The position numbers and the translations under genes were made by a program. A stretch of 64,000 bases of DNA, taken from NCBI GenBank assembly GCA_021835845.1, contig JAKBJU010000004.1:62001-126000 (forward strand), read 5' to 3'. Positions 36,874-45,814 of this stretch are shown piece by piece. This DNA is from Pseudomonadota bacterium (GTDB lineage Bacteria; Pseudomonadota; Gammaproteobacteria; Burkholderiales; JABEVD01). Position 1 is the first letter of the stretch. Every line of letters begins with the position of its first letter. The notes under the pieces were generated by a model. It was not told where the DNA came from and did no database searches. It worked only from the letters and a program-made list of their open reading frames with translations.

Positions 36874-37983
36874 TCAGGAAAGGACGGCGGGAAGCTCCTT
36901 CGCAAGCAGATTCTTTTCGGATACCGCCTTGCCGCAAAGCGCGAATCCGAGCATCTTTCCGTCTTCTCCCAGGAAAACGGATTTCACGCCGTCCGCATCT
37001 GATTCGGTATGCCAGGCGCCCTTCGAATCCGGCTTCGGCGGGGAAACCACAGCAGGACAGGAAGGCGTCTTGACGACGACGGGCATCGCGGGATAAACGA
37101 GAGATTCCGGCTCTCCCAGCACATTCCGGGCGAGAATCTTGGATGCGTGCATGATGGGCATCACGAAGGGCAGAACCTGCCCCTCGATTTCCATGCAGTC
37201 TCCTATTGCGTAAACATCCCGTGCGCTCGTCTCCAGTTGCCGGTTGACCAGAATCCCCCTCGCGCATTCCAATCCCGCATCCTGCGCAAGCCCGATCCTG
37301 GGCTTCAGTCCCACTGCGGAAAGGACGATATCGGCCTGGAAAGCGCTGCCGTCTTCGAGAAGGAGGCTTCCCTTTTCGATTTTCGCGATCTTCGCCCCCC
37401 AATGCCATGCGACTGTCTTCATGGCATGCTCCATCCACTTACCGCATTCCGGCGTCACCAGCCGGCCCAGCGGCTGGGTCGCAATGTCGAAAACATCGAC
37501 TTCGAATCCGCTTGACGAAAGATCGTCGGCGAATTCGCAGCCGACCAGGCCCGCACCGATTATCGCGACCCGCCTCTTCCCTTCCAGCGCTTTCCTGAAT
37601 TTCCCATAGCCGGACAGGTCGTTGACTGAAAGCGCGTCCGCATGAAGACGCAGCGGATCCGCGCCGAGGGCGAGCACCAGCTTCGCATAGCGCAGCTTCT
37701 CCCCGTCTATCGAAATTTCGTGGTCGCCGGGAAAAATCGCATCCACGCGGGCATCCGTCCTGATTCTGGCATCCAGCTCTTCCGCCATCCGGGCTGCGGT
37801 CTTGATGACCAGCGAATCCGGGGTTTTCCCCGCGGATAATGCGTTGGAGAGCATGGGCTTGGAATAGAAGTCCCCCGAATCCATCGAGACCAGAAGAAGC
37901 GTGGCATCCCTGTCCAGTCTTCTGATCTCCTTCGCGCTCTGGTAGCCGGCGAGTCCGCTCCCCACGATCACGATCGGTGCCAC
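36874..37983 (-). CDS. Rubredoxin-NAD+ reductase (FAD-dependent)
   Basis: This 369-residue flavoprotein passes electrons from NADH to rubredoxin. It has the FAD dinucleotide fold IVIVGSGLAGYQSAKE at the start, the NADH fold VAIIGAGLVGCEFADDL (about residues 137-153), and VYAIGDCMEIEGQ near residue 260. The rubredoxin gene is 4 nt upstream on the same strand, which supports the specific partner. It resembles AlkT/RubB proteins, though no alkane hydroxylase is present; the rubrerythrin upstream makes peroxide reduction the likely purpose. Confidence 0.92.
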   Translation of the reverse strand: MAPIVIVGSGLAGYQSAKEIRRLDRDATLLLVSMDSGDFYSKPMLSNALSAGKTPDSLVIKTAARMAEELDARIRTDARVDAIFPGDHEISIDGEKLRYAKLVLALGADPLRLHADALSVNDLSGYGKFRKALEGKRRVAIIGAGLVGCEFADDLSSSGFEVDVFDIATQPLGRLVTPECGKWMEHAMKTVAWHWGAKIAKIEKGSLLLEDGSAFQADIVLSAVGLKPRIGLAQDAGLECARGILVNRQLETSARDVYAIGDCMEIEGQVLPFVMPIMHASKILARNVLGEPESLVYPAMPVVVKTPSCPAVVSPPKPDSKGAWHTESDADGVKSVFLGEDGKMLGFALCGKAVSEKNLLAKELPAVLS

Positions 37984-37987
37984 GGTT

Positions 37988-38152
37988 TCAGACCTCGACC
38001 ATCTCGAAATCGGATTTCGCCACGCCGCAATCCGGGCAGTTCCAGTCTTCCGGAATGTCTTCCCATCTTGTACCGGCTGCCACGCCCTCCTCGGGCATGC
38101 CGACAGCCTCGTCGTAAACGAATCCGCAAACCACGCATTGCCATTTCTTCAT
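37988..38152 (-). CDS. Rubredoxin
   Basis: This 54-residue protein is a classic rubredoxin with [13 protein letters not shown] and [12 protein letters not shown] supplying the four Cys ligands of a single Fe. It begins MKKWQC. Its ATG overlaps the rubrerythrin stop as ATGA, so the two are translated together. It passes electrons from the downstream reductase to rubrerythrin. Confidence 0.97.
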   Translation of the reverse strand: MKKWQCVVCGFVYDEAVGMPEEGVAAGTRWEDIPEDWNCPDCGVAKSDFEMVEV

Positions 38153-38631
38153 GACTGAGCTCCTTTGTTGATAATCGCTTCGAGCGCCTCGCGGTAGTGT
38201 GCGGCATGCCGCTCCTCCACCTTCGCCAGTGCCGAGAAGCGCTTCGCCGCTTTCTGCAAGGTGGCGATGAACCTTTGCGCATGCTCCTTCGATTCGGCTA
38301 TCTGCCCGTCCATTTCGGCAAGCGCATCGATTCTTCCCTCCTCCTCGGCTTCTTTCCTGAAGGAAGGGTACATCTCGGTATATTCGTAGGTTTCCCCGGC
38401 TATCGCCATTTCCAGGCATTTTTCCGGGGTCGTCTCGCCCGCAGGATGGAGCAGTTCGAGATGGCCGAAGGCATGCAACACTTCCTGGGCCGCAGTTTCC
38501 TCGAACACCTGTGCGGTTTCGATATCCCCGGCCCTGCGGCACTGCCTGGCGAAATAGAGGTATTTGATGTGGGCCATCGACTCCCCCGCGAAGGCGGATT
38601 CGATGTTCCTGACGGTCGGCGATGATTTCAT
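38149..38631 (-). CDS. Rubrerythrin-family diiron peroxidase (no rubredoxin domain)
   Basis: This 160-residue protein has the ferritin-like diiron site of rubrerythrin: [56 protein letters not shown] and [13 protein letters not shown] supply the Glu and His ligands. It lacks the C-terminal rubredoxin domain of classic rubrerythrin, and a separate rubredoxin gene follows. It reduces hydrogen peroxide, using the rubredoxin and reductase encoded downstream. The ATG at 38631 follows AAAGGAGACC. Confidence 0.93.
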   Translation of the reverse strand: MKSSPTVRNIESAFAGESMAHIKYLYFARQCRRAGDIETAQVFEETAAQEVLHAFGHLELLHPAGETTPEKCLEMAIAGETYEYTEMYPSFRKEAEEEGRIDALAEMDGQIAESKEHAQRFIATLQKAAKRFSALAKVEERHAAHYREALEAIINKGAQS

Positions 38632-38735
38632 CTCGGTCTCCTTTGCATGCACAAGAGCAAGCGCTCAGGAACCATGTTACTCAGGAGAAACCGCCCGGTC
38701 CAATTGATTGTTTATGCCGCATCGATAGAATCCGG

Positions 38736-39680
38736 TTATGACCCTGCGATTTTCCCGTTAAGCGGAACAATGCCGGGAAGGTTGCAGTCCAGAATCGACT
38801 GCCTGACCGCCTCGACTGCCTGCGGCCTGTAGAAGCTCTTGCGCCAGGCGAGCACGACGCGCCTCGATGGCACCGGAGAGGAAATCGGCCGGATGGCTAT
38901 CAGGGCATTTCTCGATTCTTCCGCATCCGCCGCGGTTGCAGGCAGCACGGTGATCCCGGCGCCGGATGCGACCATGTAGCGGATCGTCTCCAGGGAGCTG
39001 CCTTCCACGGTTTTCTGCAGGCCGGAGGAAGCCGCGATGGCGCGGCTCAGGGCAGAGCTGGCCTGCAGCACCTGATCCCTGAAGCAGTTCCCCGCCGCAA
39101 GCAGGAACAGGTTGTCCTGGGCAAGCTGGGAAGCCGAAATGCTGGCTTTGGCAACCCATTTGTGATTGACGGGCAACGCCACGCGGAAGGGCTCTTCATA
39201 GACTTCATGCGTCACGATCCCGGGCTCGGAAAACGGGGCGGAAAGGATCGCGACATCGAGTTCGCCGCGCTTCAGGAGATCGGCGAGGCGGTTGGTGAAA
39301 TTTTCCTGGATCAGAAGCGGCATGAGCGGCGCCCGCTCGTGCAGCACCGGAATCAGCCTGGGGAACAGGTAGGGGGCGATGGTATAGATCGCGCCTATCC
39401 TGAGCGAGCCGTTCAGCTGCTCCTTCCCCTTGTGCACCATCTGCCTGATCGCAGTCGCCTCTTCCAGGACGCGCTTTGCCTGGACCACGACCTGCTCCCC
39501 TATCGGCGTCACGGAAACGTCGCTCATGCCGCGCTCGAAAAGCGTGACGCCGAGTTCGTCCTCGAGTTTCCTCACCGCCACGCTCAGGGTGGGCTGGCTG
39601 ACGAAGCAGGATCTTGCAGCCCTGCCAAAATGCCGCTCTCGTGCCAACGCAACGATGTACTTGAATTCCGTGAGTGTCAT
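38736..39680 (-). CDS. oxyR: OxyR-type LysR regulator lacking the resolving cysteine
   Basis: This 314-residue LysR protein has the OxyR DNA-binding start TEFKYIVALARERHFGRAA and SQPTLSVAVRKLE, then the OxyR effector region. The peroxide-sensing Cys199 is in AAGNCFRDQVLQASSAL, but position 208, normally Cys in OxyR, is Ser. It cannot form the usual intramolecular disulfide and may sense peroxide in another way. It lies upstream of the rubrerythrin-rubredoxin-reductase operon on the same strand, about 105 nt away, and is its likely regulator. Confidence 0.88.
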   Translation of the reverse strand: MTLTEFKYIVALARERHFGRAARSCFVSQPTLSVAVRKLEDELGVTLFERGMSDVSVTPIGEQVVVQAKRVLEEATAIRQMVHKGKEQLNGSLRIGAIYTIAPYLFPRLIPVLHERAPLMPLLIQENFTNRLADLLKRGELDVAILSAPFSEPGIVTHEVYEEPFRVALPVNHKWVAKASISASQLAQDNLFLLAAGNCFRDQVLQASSALSRAIAASSGLQKTVEGSSLETIRYMVASGAGITVLPATAADAEESRNALIAIRPISSPVPSRRVVLAWRKSFYRPQAVEAVRQSILDCNLPGIVPLNGKIAGS

Positions 39681-39766
39681 GATTCCTCTTGCCGAGCCGA
39701 TGCAATAGATGTATCAGAACTGCTCAATATAGTCAAAATCCATTTTCTTGACAAGAAAACCGCCTG

Positions 39767-41509
39767 TCAGTTGCCGAACAGCCCCTTCAGGAGCCGTTCC
39801 TTCACCTTGTCCTTGACCTCGGTTTTCTGCTGCTCGACCTTTGCCTTCAGCGCACCGGATGCCATGGAAGCGATATCCAGGGAATAATGCAGCGAATCGA
39901 ACGGGCCCGATATGCGGACCGGGACGGTCACGCCCCTGAGCGAGGAAAGGTCGGCCCCGCCCTGGCCCTGCAGGGTCGCGACCACGGAAACCCTGGCGAG
40001 ATAATTCAGGGCGCTCCTGCCAATGTCGATATCCCCCTCGCCGCCCAGCCTGAAGAGGGGGGATTTCGCCGCCAGGTCGCTGTTGTGGGCGACGCCGTTC
40101 CTGATGTCGAAAGTGGCGGAAAGCTCGGAGAAATCGGTCTTTTCGGAAGCATTCGCAGCCCCGCTTTTCGCCCCTCCCATTTTCGACTGGATGCCACGCA
40201 GCGCGGCTGCCATATCGATCCCCCTCACCGCGCCGTCGGTGAGGCGCAGGGAAGCCTTGCCTGCCAGGGATTTCCTGAGGTCCCCGACGAGGTTGCCGGA
40301 CGCCTTCAAATCGACCGCAACCGCCCCCCTTCCTTCGAGAATGTCCTTCTTCGTCATGTCCCGGATCAATGGCCCCACGCTGATCCCGGAAAGATTCTCC
40401 TTCAGCCTGAATTTCGGCACGGCGAGCGCTTCCACCACTGCGCTTCCTGCCGATTTTCCCTGATAGAGATCGGCCCTGATGGGGTCGAGATTCAGCCTGG
40501 AATCAGCCGCATGGATGCCGAGAGCGACATTCGACAATTGCAGCCCGTATACTTTCAGCGCCCCTATCGCGAGATTGCCGCTCGCATCCAGCTTCCTGAG
40601 GAAGGAAAGATCGAAAGGTTTCCCAGGGCCGGAATCCCTGGATCCGGCAAGGTAGCGGTCCGCATCCAGCCTGTCTATGCCGACATCGAAGCGGTAGGCG
40701 GGAGAGGCAAAATGTTTCACGGCAAGCTTCGCCCTGACGTGGCTGTCGTCGAATTTCCCGGACAGATCGGCTGAGGCAGACCGCTTCTCCATGTCGATTT
40801 CGGCCTCTCCTTTCACGGCAATCGCATGTTTCCCTCCGGAAAATTCGAGATCGATTCCGTCCAGCCTGTAGCTCTCGGAACCGGGCAGAAGCCCGCTTTT
40901 GAGCGACAGCTTCGACTCCCCGGCGGCATCCTTCATGACCAGTCCCAGGGAAAACCCGGTATGCACCCCTTCCTTCAGCCTTCCCGTCGCAAGCGAAATG
41001 CCATCGAATACCCTTTTGCTGCCGGTCTTCTCGTCTTCCAGGGAAACCGAGCTGTTCGCAACCGTGATGCCGCCGATGTCGAATTCGGGCTTCCTTGCGC
41101 CCCCCGCTTTCCCGCCCGCCAGATCGTCGTAATTGGTCGTGCCGTCGGAATGGCGCACCAGCCTGACATGCAGGCCGTCTATGGCTATCCTGTCCACCTC
41201 CAGGGAGCCGCGAAGCAGGGGCAGCCATGCCATATCCAGCATTGCATTGTCCATCGAGGCGAATTGCCCTTTGCCTTCTGGTCCGCTCAGGGAAGCCTTG
41301 CCGAGATTCAGTCCTATCCGGGGAAACAGCTTCAGGCCGATCTTTCCCTCCAGATTCGGGGTGCGCCCGGTTTCGTCCCTGACGAAGGCCACGATCTGCG
41401 GCTTGTAGTCGTTCGGATCGACTTCGATTGCGACATAGGAGAGAAACAGCAAGAACGCCGCGAACAGGACGGCTATCGACGCACCCGCATATTTGAGGAT
41501 CTTTTTCAT
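39767..41509 (-). CDS. AsmA family protein
   Basis: This 580-residue protein has an N-terminal membrane span (about residues 8-28) and an AsmA domain, including DPNDYKPQIVAFVRDETGR and LPLLRGSLEVDRIAIDGLHV. AsmA proteins are thought to carry phospholipids between the membranes or affect outer-membrane assembly. It ends VKDKVKERLLKGLFGN. The ATG at 41509 has a GGGGAT site 9 nt upstream; one at 41518 adds 3 residues but has a ribosome-binding site too close. It is divergent from the histidine kinase. Confidence 0.88.
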   Translation of the reverse strand: MKKILKYAGASIAVLFAAFLLFLSYVAIEVDPNDYKPQIVAFVRDETGRTPNLEGKIGLKLFPRIGLNLGKASLSGPEGKGQFASMDNAMLDMAWLPLLRGSLEVDRIAIDGLHVRLVRHSDGTTNYDDLAGGKAGGARKPEFDIGGITVANSSVSLEDEKTGSKRVFDGISLATGRLKEGVHTGFSLGLVMKDAAGESKLSLKSGLLPGSESYRLDGIDLEFSGGKHAIAVKGEAEIDMEKRSASADLSGKFDDSHVRAKLAVKHFASPAYRFDVGIDRLDADRYLAGSRDSGPGKPFDLSFLRKLDASGNLAIGALKVYGLQLSNVALGIHAADSRLNLDPIRADLYQGKSAGSAVVEALAVPKFRLKENLSGISVGPLIRDMTKKDILEGRGAVAVDLKASGNLVGDLRKSLAGKASLRLTDGAVRGIDMAAALRGIQSKMGGAKSGAANASEKTDFSELSATFDIRNGVAHNSDLAAKSPLFRLGGEGDIDIGRSALNYLARVSVVATLQGQGGADLSSLRGVTVPVRISGPFDSLHYSLDIASMASGALKAKVEQQKTEVKDKVKERLLKGLFGN

Positions 41510-41536
41510 TTTGGCCATCCCCGGTCATATAATTGA

Positions 41537-41597
41537 TTAAGGAGCCACTGATTTATTCTCCCGTGGTGCGCGTGGGAATAAATCAGTGGTTCCTTAA
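41537..41597. mobile_element. Short MITE derivative, hairpin of terminal repeats only
   Basis: TTAAGGAGCCACTGATTTAT at the left and its near-complement ATAAATCAGTGGTTCCTTAA at the right enclose 17-odd nt. The arms match the terminal repeat of the MITE-like copy at 35619. It looks like an internally deleted element or a solo pair of ends. It lies in the promoter region between divergent AsmA and kinase genes. Confidence 0.75.
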
Positions 41598-41618
41598 TTC
41601 TATGCCAAAGGGGAGCAC

Positions 41619-42710
41619 ATGGAAGGAAAGCCCGAAAGCGACGGCATCTACCGTGCCGCGATCGAAGCCCTGGCCGACGGAATCGTCCTGCTGGACCCGG
41701 AGGGCACCGTCATAGACTGCAATCCGGGAGCAGAATCGATTCTTGACCTGTCCCGCACAGCCATCCTCGGCAACAAGTTTTCCGGCATCGGGCTCGATTT
41801 CGTCCAGGAGAACGGCGCCCCCTACCCGAAAAAGAAACTGCCTCATGCGATCACGCTCGGCACGGGAAAAACCTGCAGGAACGTCGTCATGGGGCTTTCC
41901 AGGGCCAGGGGCGACACGACCTGGATCAGGGTCGATTCGGCAATCCTTTCCAGCGGGGGGCACCCCTTCGCCATCCTGGTTTCCCTTTCCGACATCAGCC
42001 TGCGCAAGAAGCACCAGGAAGAACTCCAGCACTCCTACAGCGCATTGCGCGAGCTTTCGTTCAGGCTGCAGCATGCCCGTGAAGTGGAACGGGCGAGCGT
42101 CGCACGGGAAATCCACGACGAGCTCGGCTCCGTCCTCACCTCGATCAAGTTCGACCTGAGCTGGGCCGTCGAGAAGATGGACGGCAGGGGGCAGTTCGAA
42201 GAGATATTCAAGGCGCTGGATGGCGCCATCCAGAGCGTCAAGAAAATCTGCACCGACTTGCGGCCCGCCATCCTGGACGATCTGGGACTGCTCGCCGCAA
42301 TCGAATGGCAACTGGGCCAGTTCGGCAGGAAGACCGGCATCCGCTGCAAGATCGAGGCCAGGGGCAGCGAGCCTGCCGTCCCGCAGGATGTCGCCACCGG
42401 CATCTTCCGCATCTTCCAGGAAACCCTCACCAACATCGCCCGGCATGCCGATGCGGCAAACGTGCGGGTCAGGTTCCAGGCGAACGAGAAGGATATTCTG
42501 CTGACGGTGAGCGACGACGGCAAGGGGATCGATCCCAAGAGAAGCGCAGGCTCCAAATCCCTGGGGATTCTCGGCATGGTGGAACGCGCCCAGGCTCTGG
42601 GCGGGGCGCTTGCCGTGCATCCCGCAAAACCGAGGGGGACGAAGGTGGAACTCTCCATTCCGCTGGAGCGGCGGACATCCAGAAGGGCTATCGCCTCCAG
42701 TATCCCCTGA
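41619..42710 (+). CDS. PAS sensor histidine kinase, NarX/DegS (HisKA_3) type
   Basis: This 363-residue soluble kinase has a PAS domain (about residues 10-130), then the HisKA_3 phospho-acceptor motif VAREIHDELGSVLTSIKF (His near residue 166), LRPAILDDLGLLAAIEW, and an HATPase with IFQETLTNIARHADA, DDGKGI and LGILGM. Kinases of this class pair with LuxR/NarL response regulators, but none is adjacent, so it is an orphan in this window. An AAGGGGAG site precedes the ATG. Confidence 0.92.
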   Translation: MEGKPESDGIYRAAIEALADGIVLLDPEGTVIDCNPGAESILDLSRTAILGNKFSGIGLDFVQENGAPYPKKKLPHAITLGTGKTCRNVVMGLSRARGDTTWIRVDSAILSSGGHPFAILVSLSDISLRKKHQEELQHSYSALRELSFRLQHAREVERASVAREIHDELGSVLTSIKFDLSWAVEKMDGRGQFEEIFKALDGAIQSVKKICTDLRPAILDDLGLLAAIEWQLGQFGRKTGIRCKIEARGSEPAVPQDVATGIFRIFQETLTNIARHADAANVRVRFQANEKDILLTVSDDGKGIDPKRSAGSKSLGILGMVERAQALGGALAVHPAKPRGTKVELSIPLERRTSRRAIASSIP

Positions 42711-43323
42711 ATTTTTCCATCACCTCGTTCATCTCGGAGTCCGAAATGATATTCGGCTCTCCGATCTGCAGCGCACGCCAGTATTGCTCGCAAAGCGACT
42801 CCACCTCGACGGCAAGTCCCATCGCCTCATCCAGGTCGCGTCCTGCGGCGATCATGCCGTGGTTGGCAAGCAGGCAGGCGCGCCTGTCATGGAGCGCGGC
42901 AAGGGCGTGATCCGACAGCGCCTGCGTGCCGAAAAGCGCATAGGGCGCGCAGCGTATCGAGGTTCCGCCTGCGGCTGCGATCATGTAATGGAAAGGCGGC
43001 ACTTCCCTGCCCAGGCAGGCGAGCGTCGTGGCGAAAGGGGAATGGACGTGGACGACCGAGCCGATCTCGGGGCGGTTCGCGAAAATGTCCCTGTGGAAGC
43101 GCCATTCGCTCGACGGCCTCTCGCCCGTGACGACTTCGCCCGAAAAATCCATGAGCACCATGTCTTCGGGACGCATGGCTTCCGGAGGCAACGCCGAAGG
43201 GGTGACGAGGAAATTCTCCCCATGCCGAAGCGAAAGGTTTCCCGCGGCCCCCCGGTTCAATCCCAGCTCGACAAGGCGCAGGGAGGCTGCAACCATCTGC
43301 TGCCGGAAATCGTATTCCGTCAT
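42688..43323 (-). CDS. Class II aldolase/adducin-family protein
   Basis: This 211-residue protein matches class II (fuculose-phosphate-type) aldolases: GAAGNLSLRHGENFLVTPSA, SVVHVHSPFATTLACLG and LLANHGMIAAGRDLDEAM, whose His residues hold the zinc. Relatives act on sugar phosphates or methylthioribulose phosphate; the substrate is unclear. I use the ATG at 43323, which overlaps the upstream Rap1a-like stop as ATGA; an ATG at 43335 would add 4 residues. Its 3' end overlaps the kinase gene end by 23 nt. Confidence 0.9.
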   Translation of the reverse strand: MTEYDFRQQMVAASLRLVELGLNRGAAGNLSLRHGENFLVTPSALPPEAMRPEDMVLMDFSGEVVTGERPSSEWRFHRDIFANRPEIGSVVHVHSPFATTLACLGREVPPFHYMIAAAGGTSIRCAPYALFGTQALSDHALAALHDRRACLLANHGMIAAGRDLDEAMGLAVEVESLCEQYWRALQIGEPNIISDSEMNEVMEKFRGYWRR

Positions 43324-43676
43324 TTCTTCCTGCATGGATAGGCCTCTCCCAACGCCTGCCTCACCAGCTGGCTGGCTGACATTTTCCGCATTCCCGCATG
43401 GGATTCGAGGTAGCTCCCGACGATTTCCTCGGCGTGCGAGGCGGAAAGCTTTTGCGGAATGCAGAGAACGCCAGCGAACGCCTCGGTCGCCCCCTGCACG
43501 TAGCCGATGTAGAAGCCCGCATCGATGGCATCCGTGGCAAGCTGCTGGCCGGAATCCTGGACCATCCTTTCTTTCGCCTGGTATCTTTCGAAAAGCTTGT
43601 TGCCGTCCAGATAGCCGTCGGCGCAAGCGGCAGTTGCATAGAGCGCCAGAGCCAGCGCCGGAATAGTCTTCAGCAT
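43320..43676 (-). CDS. Rap1a/Tai-family small periplasmic protein
   Basis: This 118-residue protein has a signal peptide (ending TAACADG) and matches the Rap1a/Tai pattern: FYIGYVQGATEAF, CIPQKLSASHAEEIVGSYLE and LVRQALGEAYPC. Related proteins are immunity factors for type VI amidase toxins, but no toxin or T6SS gene is nearby and most family members have no proven role. It overlaps the aldolase start. Confidence 0.8.
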   Translation of the reverse strand: MLKTIPALALALYATAACADGYLDGNKLFERYQAKERMVQDSGQQLATDAIDAGFYIGYVQGATEAFAGVLCIPQKLSASHAEEIVGSYLESHAGMRKMSASQLVRQALGEAYPCRKK

Positions 43677-43734
43677 GTTTTCTCCGATTGGCAGATGTCC
43701 GATTTCCCGTTCATGGCTTCCCCGGCAGACGGCC

Positions 43735-45099
43735 TCACAGCTCGAAGGACTCGCCGAGGGAAGGCATCACGACCTTGCCCTTCACAAGGGAAGCGAACTG
43801 GCTCATGCACGCTGCCTCGCCATGCACCAGGAAAGTCGTCCCGACCCCGCCTATTCCCTCGTGCCATTTCAGGAGCTCGGCCTGATCGGCATGGGCGGAG
43901 AAGCCGTTGATGGTATGGATGCGGGCGCGCACCGGCACTTCCCTGCCGTAGATGTGCGCTTCCTTCGCCCCGTCGATGATCCTGCGGGCAAGCGTTCCGT
44001 TCGCGGCATAGCCGACGAAAACGACGCTGCAGTTTTCCTTTCCCAGGCTGTTCTGGAGATGGTGCCTGATCCGCCCTCCGGTGCACATCCCGGCACCCGC
44101 CATGATCACCGCGCCGCCGCTGATCCGGTTGATCGCGATCGAATCCGCCGTCTCGCGGGTGAAATGCAGTCCCTGCAGATGAAAGGGATCGCGCCCCTTG
44201 CGGAACATCTCGGCGGTTTCCGGCGCATAGCATTCCGGATGCTTGCCGAAAATTTCCGTGGCGGAAATCGCCATCGGCGAGTCCAGGAAAACCTGGGTGG
44301 TCCTGGAGAACCGGCCCGACTCGACCCCTTCCCTCAGGAAATACAGCAGTTCCTGCGCCCGCTCCAGCGCGAAGGTCGGAATGATCACGTTTCCGCCCCG
44401 CCCGAAGGTGTCTTCCACGACCTCGTAAAACTCCTCGACGGAAGGCTCGAATGGCCGGTGCAGGCGGTCGCCGTAGGTGGTTTCCATGACCACGAAATCC
44501 GCGCTTTCCGGGGCGACGGGGCTCCTCAGGATGGGCCTTCCCGAGTTGCCGATATCGCCGGAAAAAAGCACGGAACGCTTCTTTCCCTTTTCCTCCAGTT
44601 CGAGCAGGATGCTGGCCGAGCCCAGGATATGGCCCGCATCCAGAAAGGTCGCCCTGATGTTCGGCACGAGCTCCAATGGCCTGCCGTAATTCGCCGTGCG
44701 GCCGAAGAAATCGAGGGCATAGAAGGCATCCATCAGGGAATAGAGCGGGACCGAAGGGCCATGATTGCGGCGGTGGTGAACTTCCTCTTCCTGCAGATGG
44801 GCGGCATCGAGCATCACGAGGCGCGAGAGTTCGCGGGTTGCGGCAGTGGTCACGATCTCTCCCCTGAAACCCCGCTTCACCAGGAGCGGAAGCCTTCCGC
44901 AATGGTCGAGATGGGCATGGGTGAGCAGAACGCAGTCGATCTGCGCCGGATCGAACCCGAAAGATTCCGCGTTCTCCTCCTCGATTTCGCGCCCGCCCTG
45001 GTAGAGGCCACAGTCGATCAGGATTTTCTTGTCCCCGCATTCGATCATGTGGCAGGAACCGGTGACCCCCCTGTCCGCGCCGTGGAAAGAAATCTTCAT
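43735..45099 (-). CDS. Beta-CASP MBL-fold RNA endonuclease-like protein
   Basis: This 454-residue protein belongs to the YSH1/CPSF-type metallo-beta-lactamase nucleases. MBL motifs: THAHLDHCGRLPLL, DAGHILGSAS and FSGDIGNSG; beta-CASP motifs: METTYGDR, AGAGMCTGGRIRHHL and HTINGFSAHADQ. Such bacterial proteins process or degrade RNA, though activity has been shown for few. The ATG at 45099 follows GGGGGCGAC; the longer frame upstream is the end of the neighbouring gene. Confidence 0.93.
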   Translation of the reverse strand: MKISFHGADRGVTGSCHMIECGDKKILIDCGLYQGGREIEEENAESFGFDPAQIDCVLLTHAHLDHCGRLPLLVKRGFRGEIVTTAATRELSRLVMLDAAHLQEEEVHHRRNHGPSVPLYSLMDAFYALDFFGRTANYGRPLELVPNIRATFLDAGHILGSASILLELEEKGKKRSVLFSGDIGNSGRPILRSPVAPESADFVVMETTYGDRLHRPFEPSVEEFYEVVEDTFGRGGNVIIPTFALERAQELLYFLREGVESGRFSRTTQVFLDSPMAISATEIFGKHPECYAPETAEMFRKGRDPFHLQGLHFTRETADSIAINRISGGAVIMAGAGMCTGGRIRHHLQNSLGKENCSVVFVGYAANGTLARRIIDGAKEAHIYGREVPVRARIHTINGFSAHADQAELLKWHEGIGGVGTTFLVHGEAACMSQFASLVKGKVVMPSLGESFEL

Positions 45100-45115
45100 G
45101 TCGCCCCCTTCATTT

Positions 45116-45814
45116 TCAGAACAATCCCCTGATCGCGCTTCCCGCCTTTTCCAGGGTTTTCCCCATGGATTTTGCCAGAGCATCGAAGCTCACTGCGGAT
45201 TCGAGCTTCGCTTTCAGCGCTCCCGCCACTTCCTGTCCCAGCTCTCCGGGAGTGACCCCACCCTGGGCCTTGCCGATGTCGTTCAGGGTGATGTCGGGCA
45301 GCTTCACCGAAACCGTCCTGCCATTCATGAATCCGGCGCTCGCCTGCGCTTTTGCATCCCGGATGGAAAGCTCCCCGACGATCAGCTTCTTGCCGCCCTT
45401 CCGGGTCCCGGAAGGGCCGGCATGATCCGCGATGTGTTTCTGGATGGCATCGAAATTGGTCGTGCCGTTCGCCTTCTCGTAACTGACGTCGGGAGAGTCA
45501 ACGGCGATTCTGTCGATGAGGACCACGGGTTTTGCGATGCTGGATACGTCGAGAACCATCTCGATCTCGCCGACCTTCAGGGCGTAAGGCGTACTGAAGC
45601 CGGAAGGATTGCCCACGACGAGGCCGCGCACGATCCCCGTTCCCTGCGCAGCCCTGATTTCGACCGAGGCGACCTGCACCCTGGTCCCGGTCATCTCGCT
45701 GCCGTACTTCTCGATGGCGGTTTTGACGAGGCTGTCCATGTTGCCGTGCAACCAGAAGAGCATGCCCGCCAGAACGATCAGGAGCGCAAGGAGTGCGACG
45801 CCTGCCTTTTTCAT
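45116..45814 (-). CDS. AsmA-like (DUF748-type) membrane-anchored protein
   Basis: This 232-residue protein has an N-terminal membrane span and then a beta-rich domain with IDRIAVDSPDVSYEKANGTT and NFDAIQKHI, the pattern seen in the AsmA family and in the other AsmA gene here. The C-terminal part is helical. It may take part in envelope lipid transport, but evidence is weak. The ATG at 45814 follows GGGAGG with 8-nt spacing; one at 45835 has no such site. Confidence 0.75.
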   Translation of the reverse strand: MKKAGVALLALLIVLAGMLFWLHGNMDSLVKTAIEKYGSEMTGTRVQVASVEIRAAQGTGIVRGLVVGNPSGFSTPYALKVGEIEMVLDVSSIAKPVVLIDRIAVDSPDVSYEKANGTTNFDAIQKHIADHAGPSGTRKGGKKLIVGELSIRDAKAQASAGFMNGRTVSVKLPDITLNDIGKAQGGVTPGELGQEVAGALKAKLESAVSFDALAKSMGKTLEKAGSAIRGLF

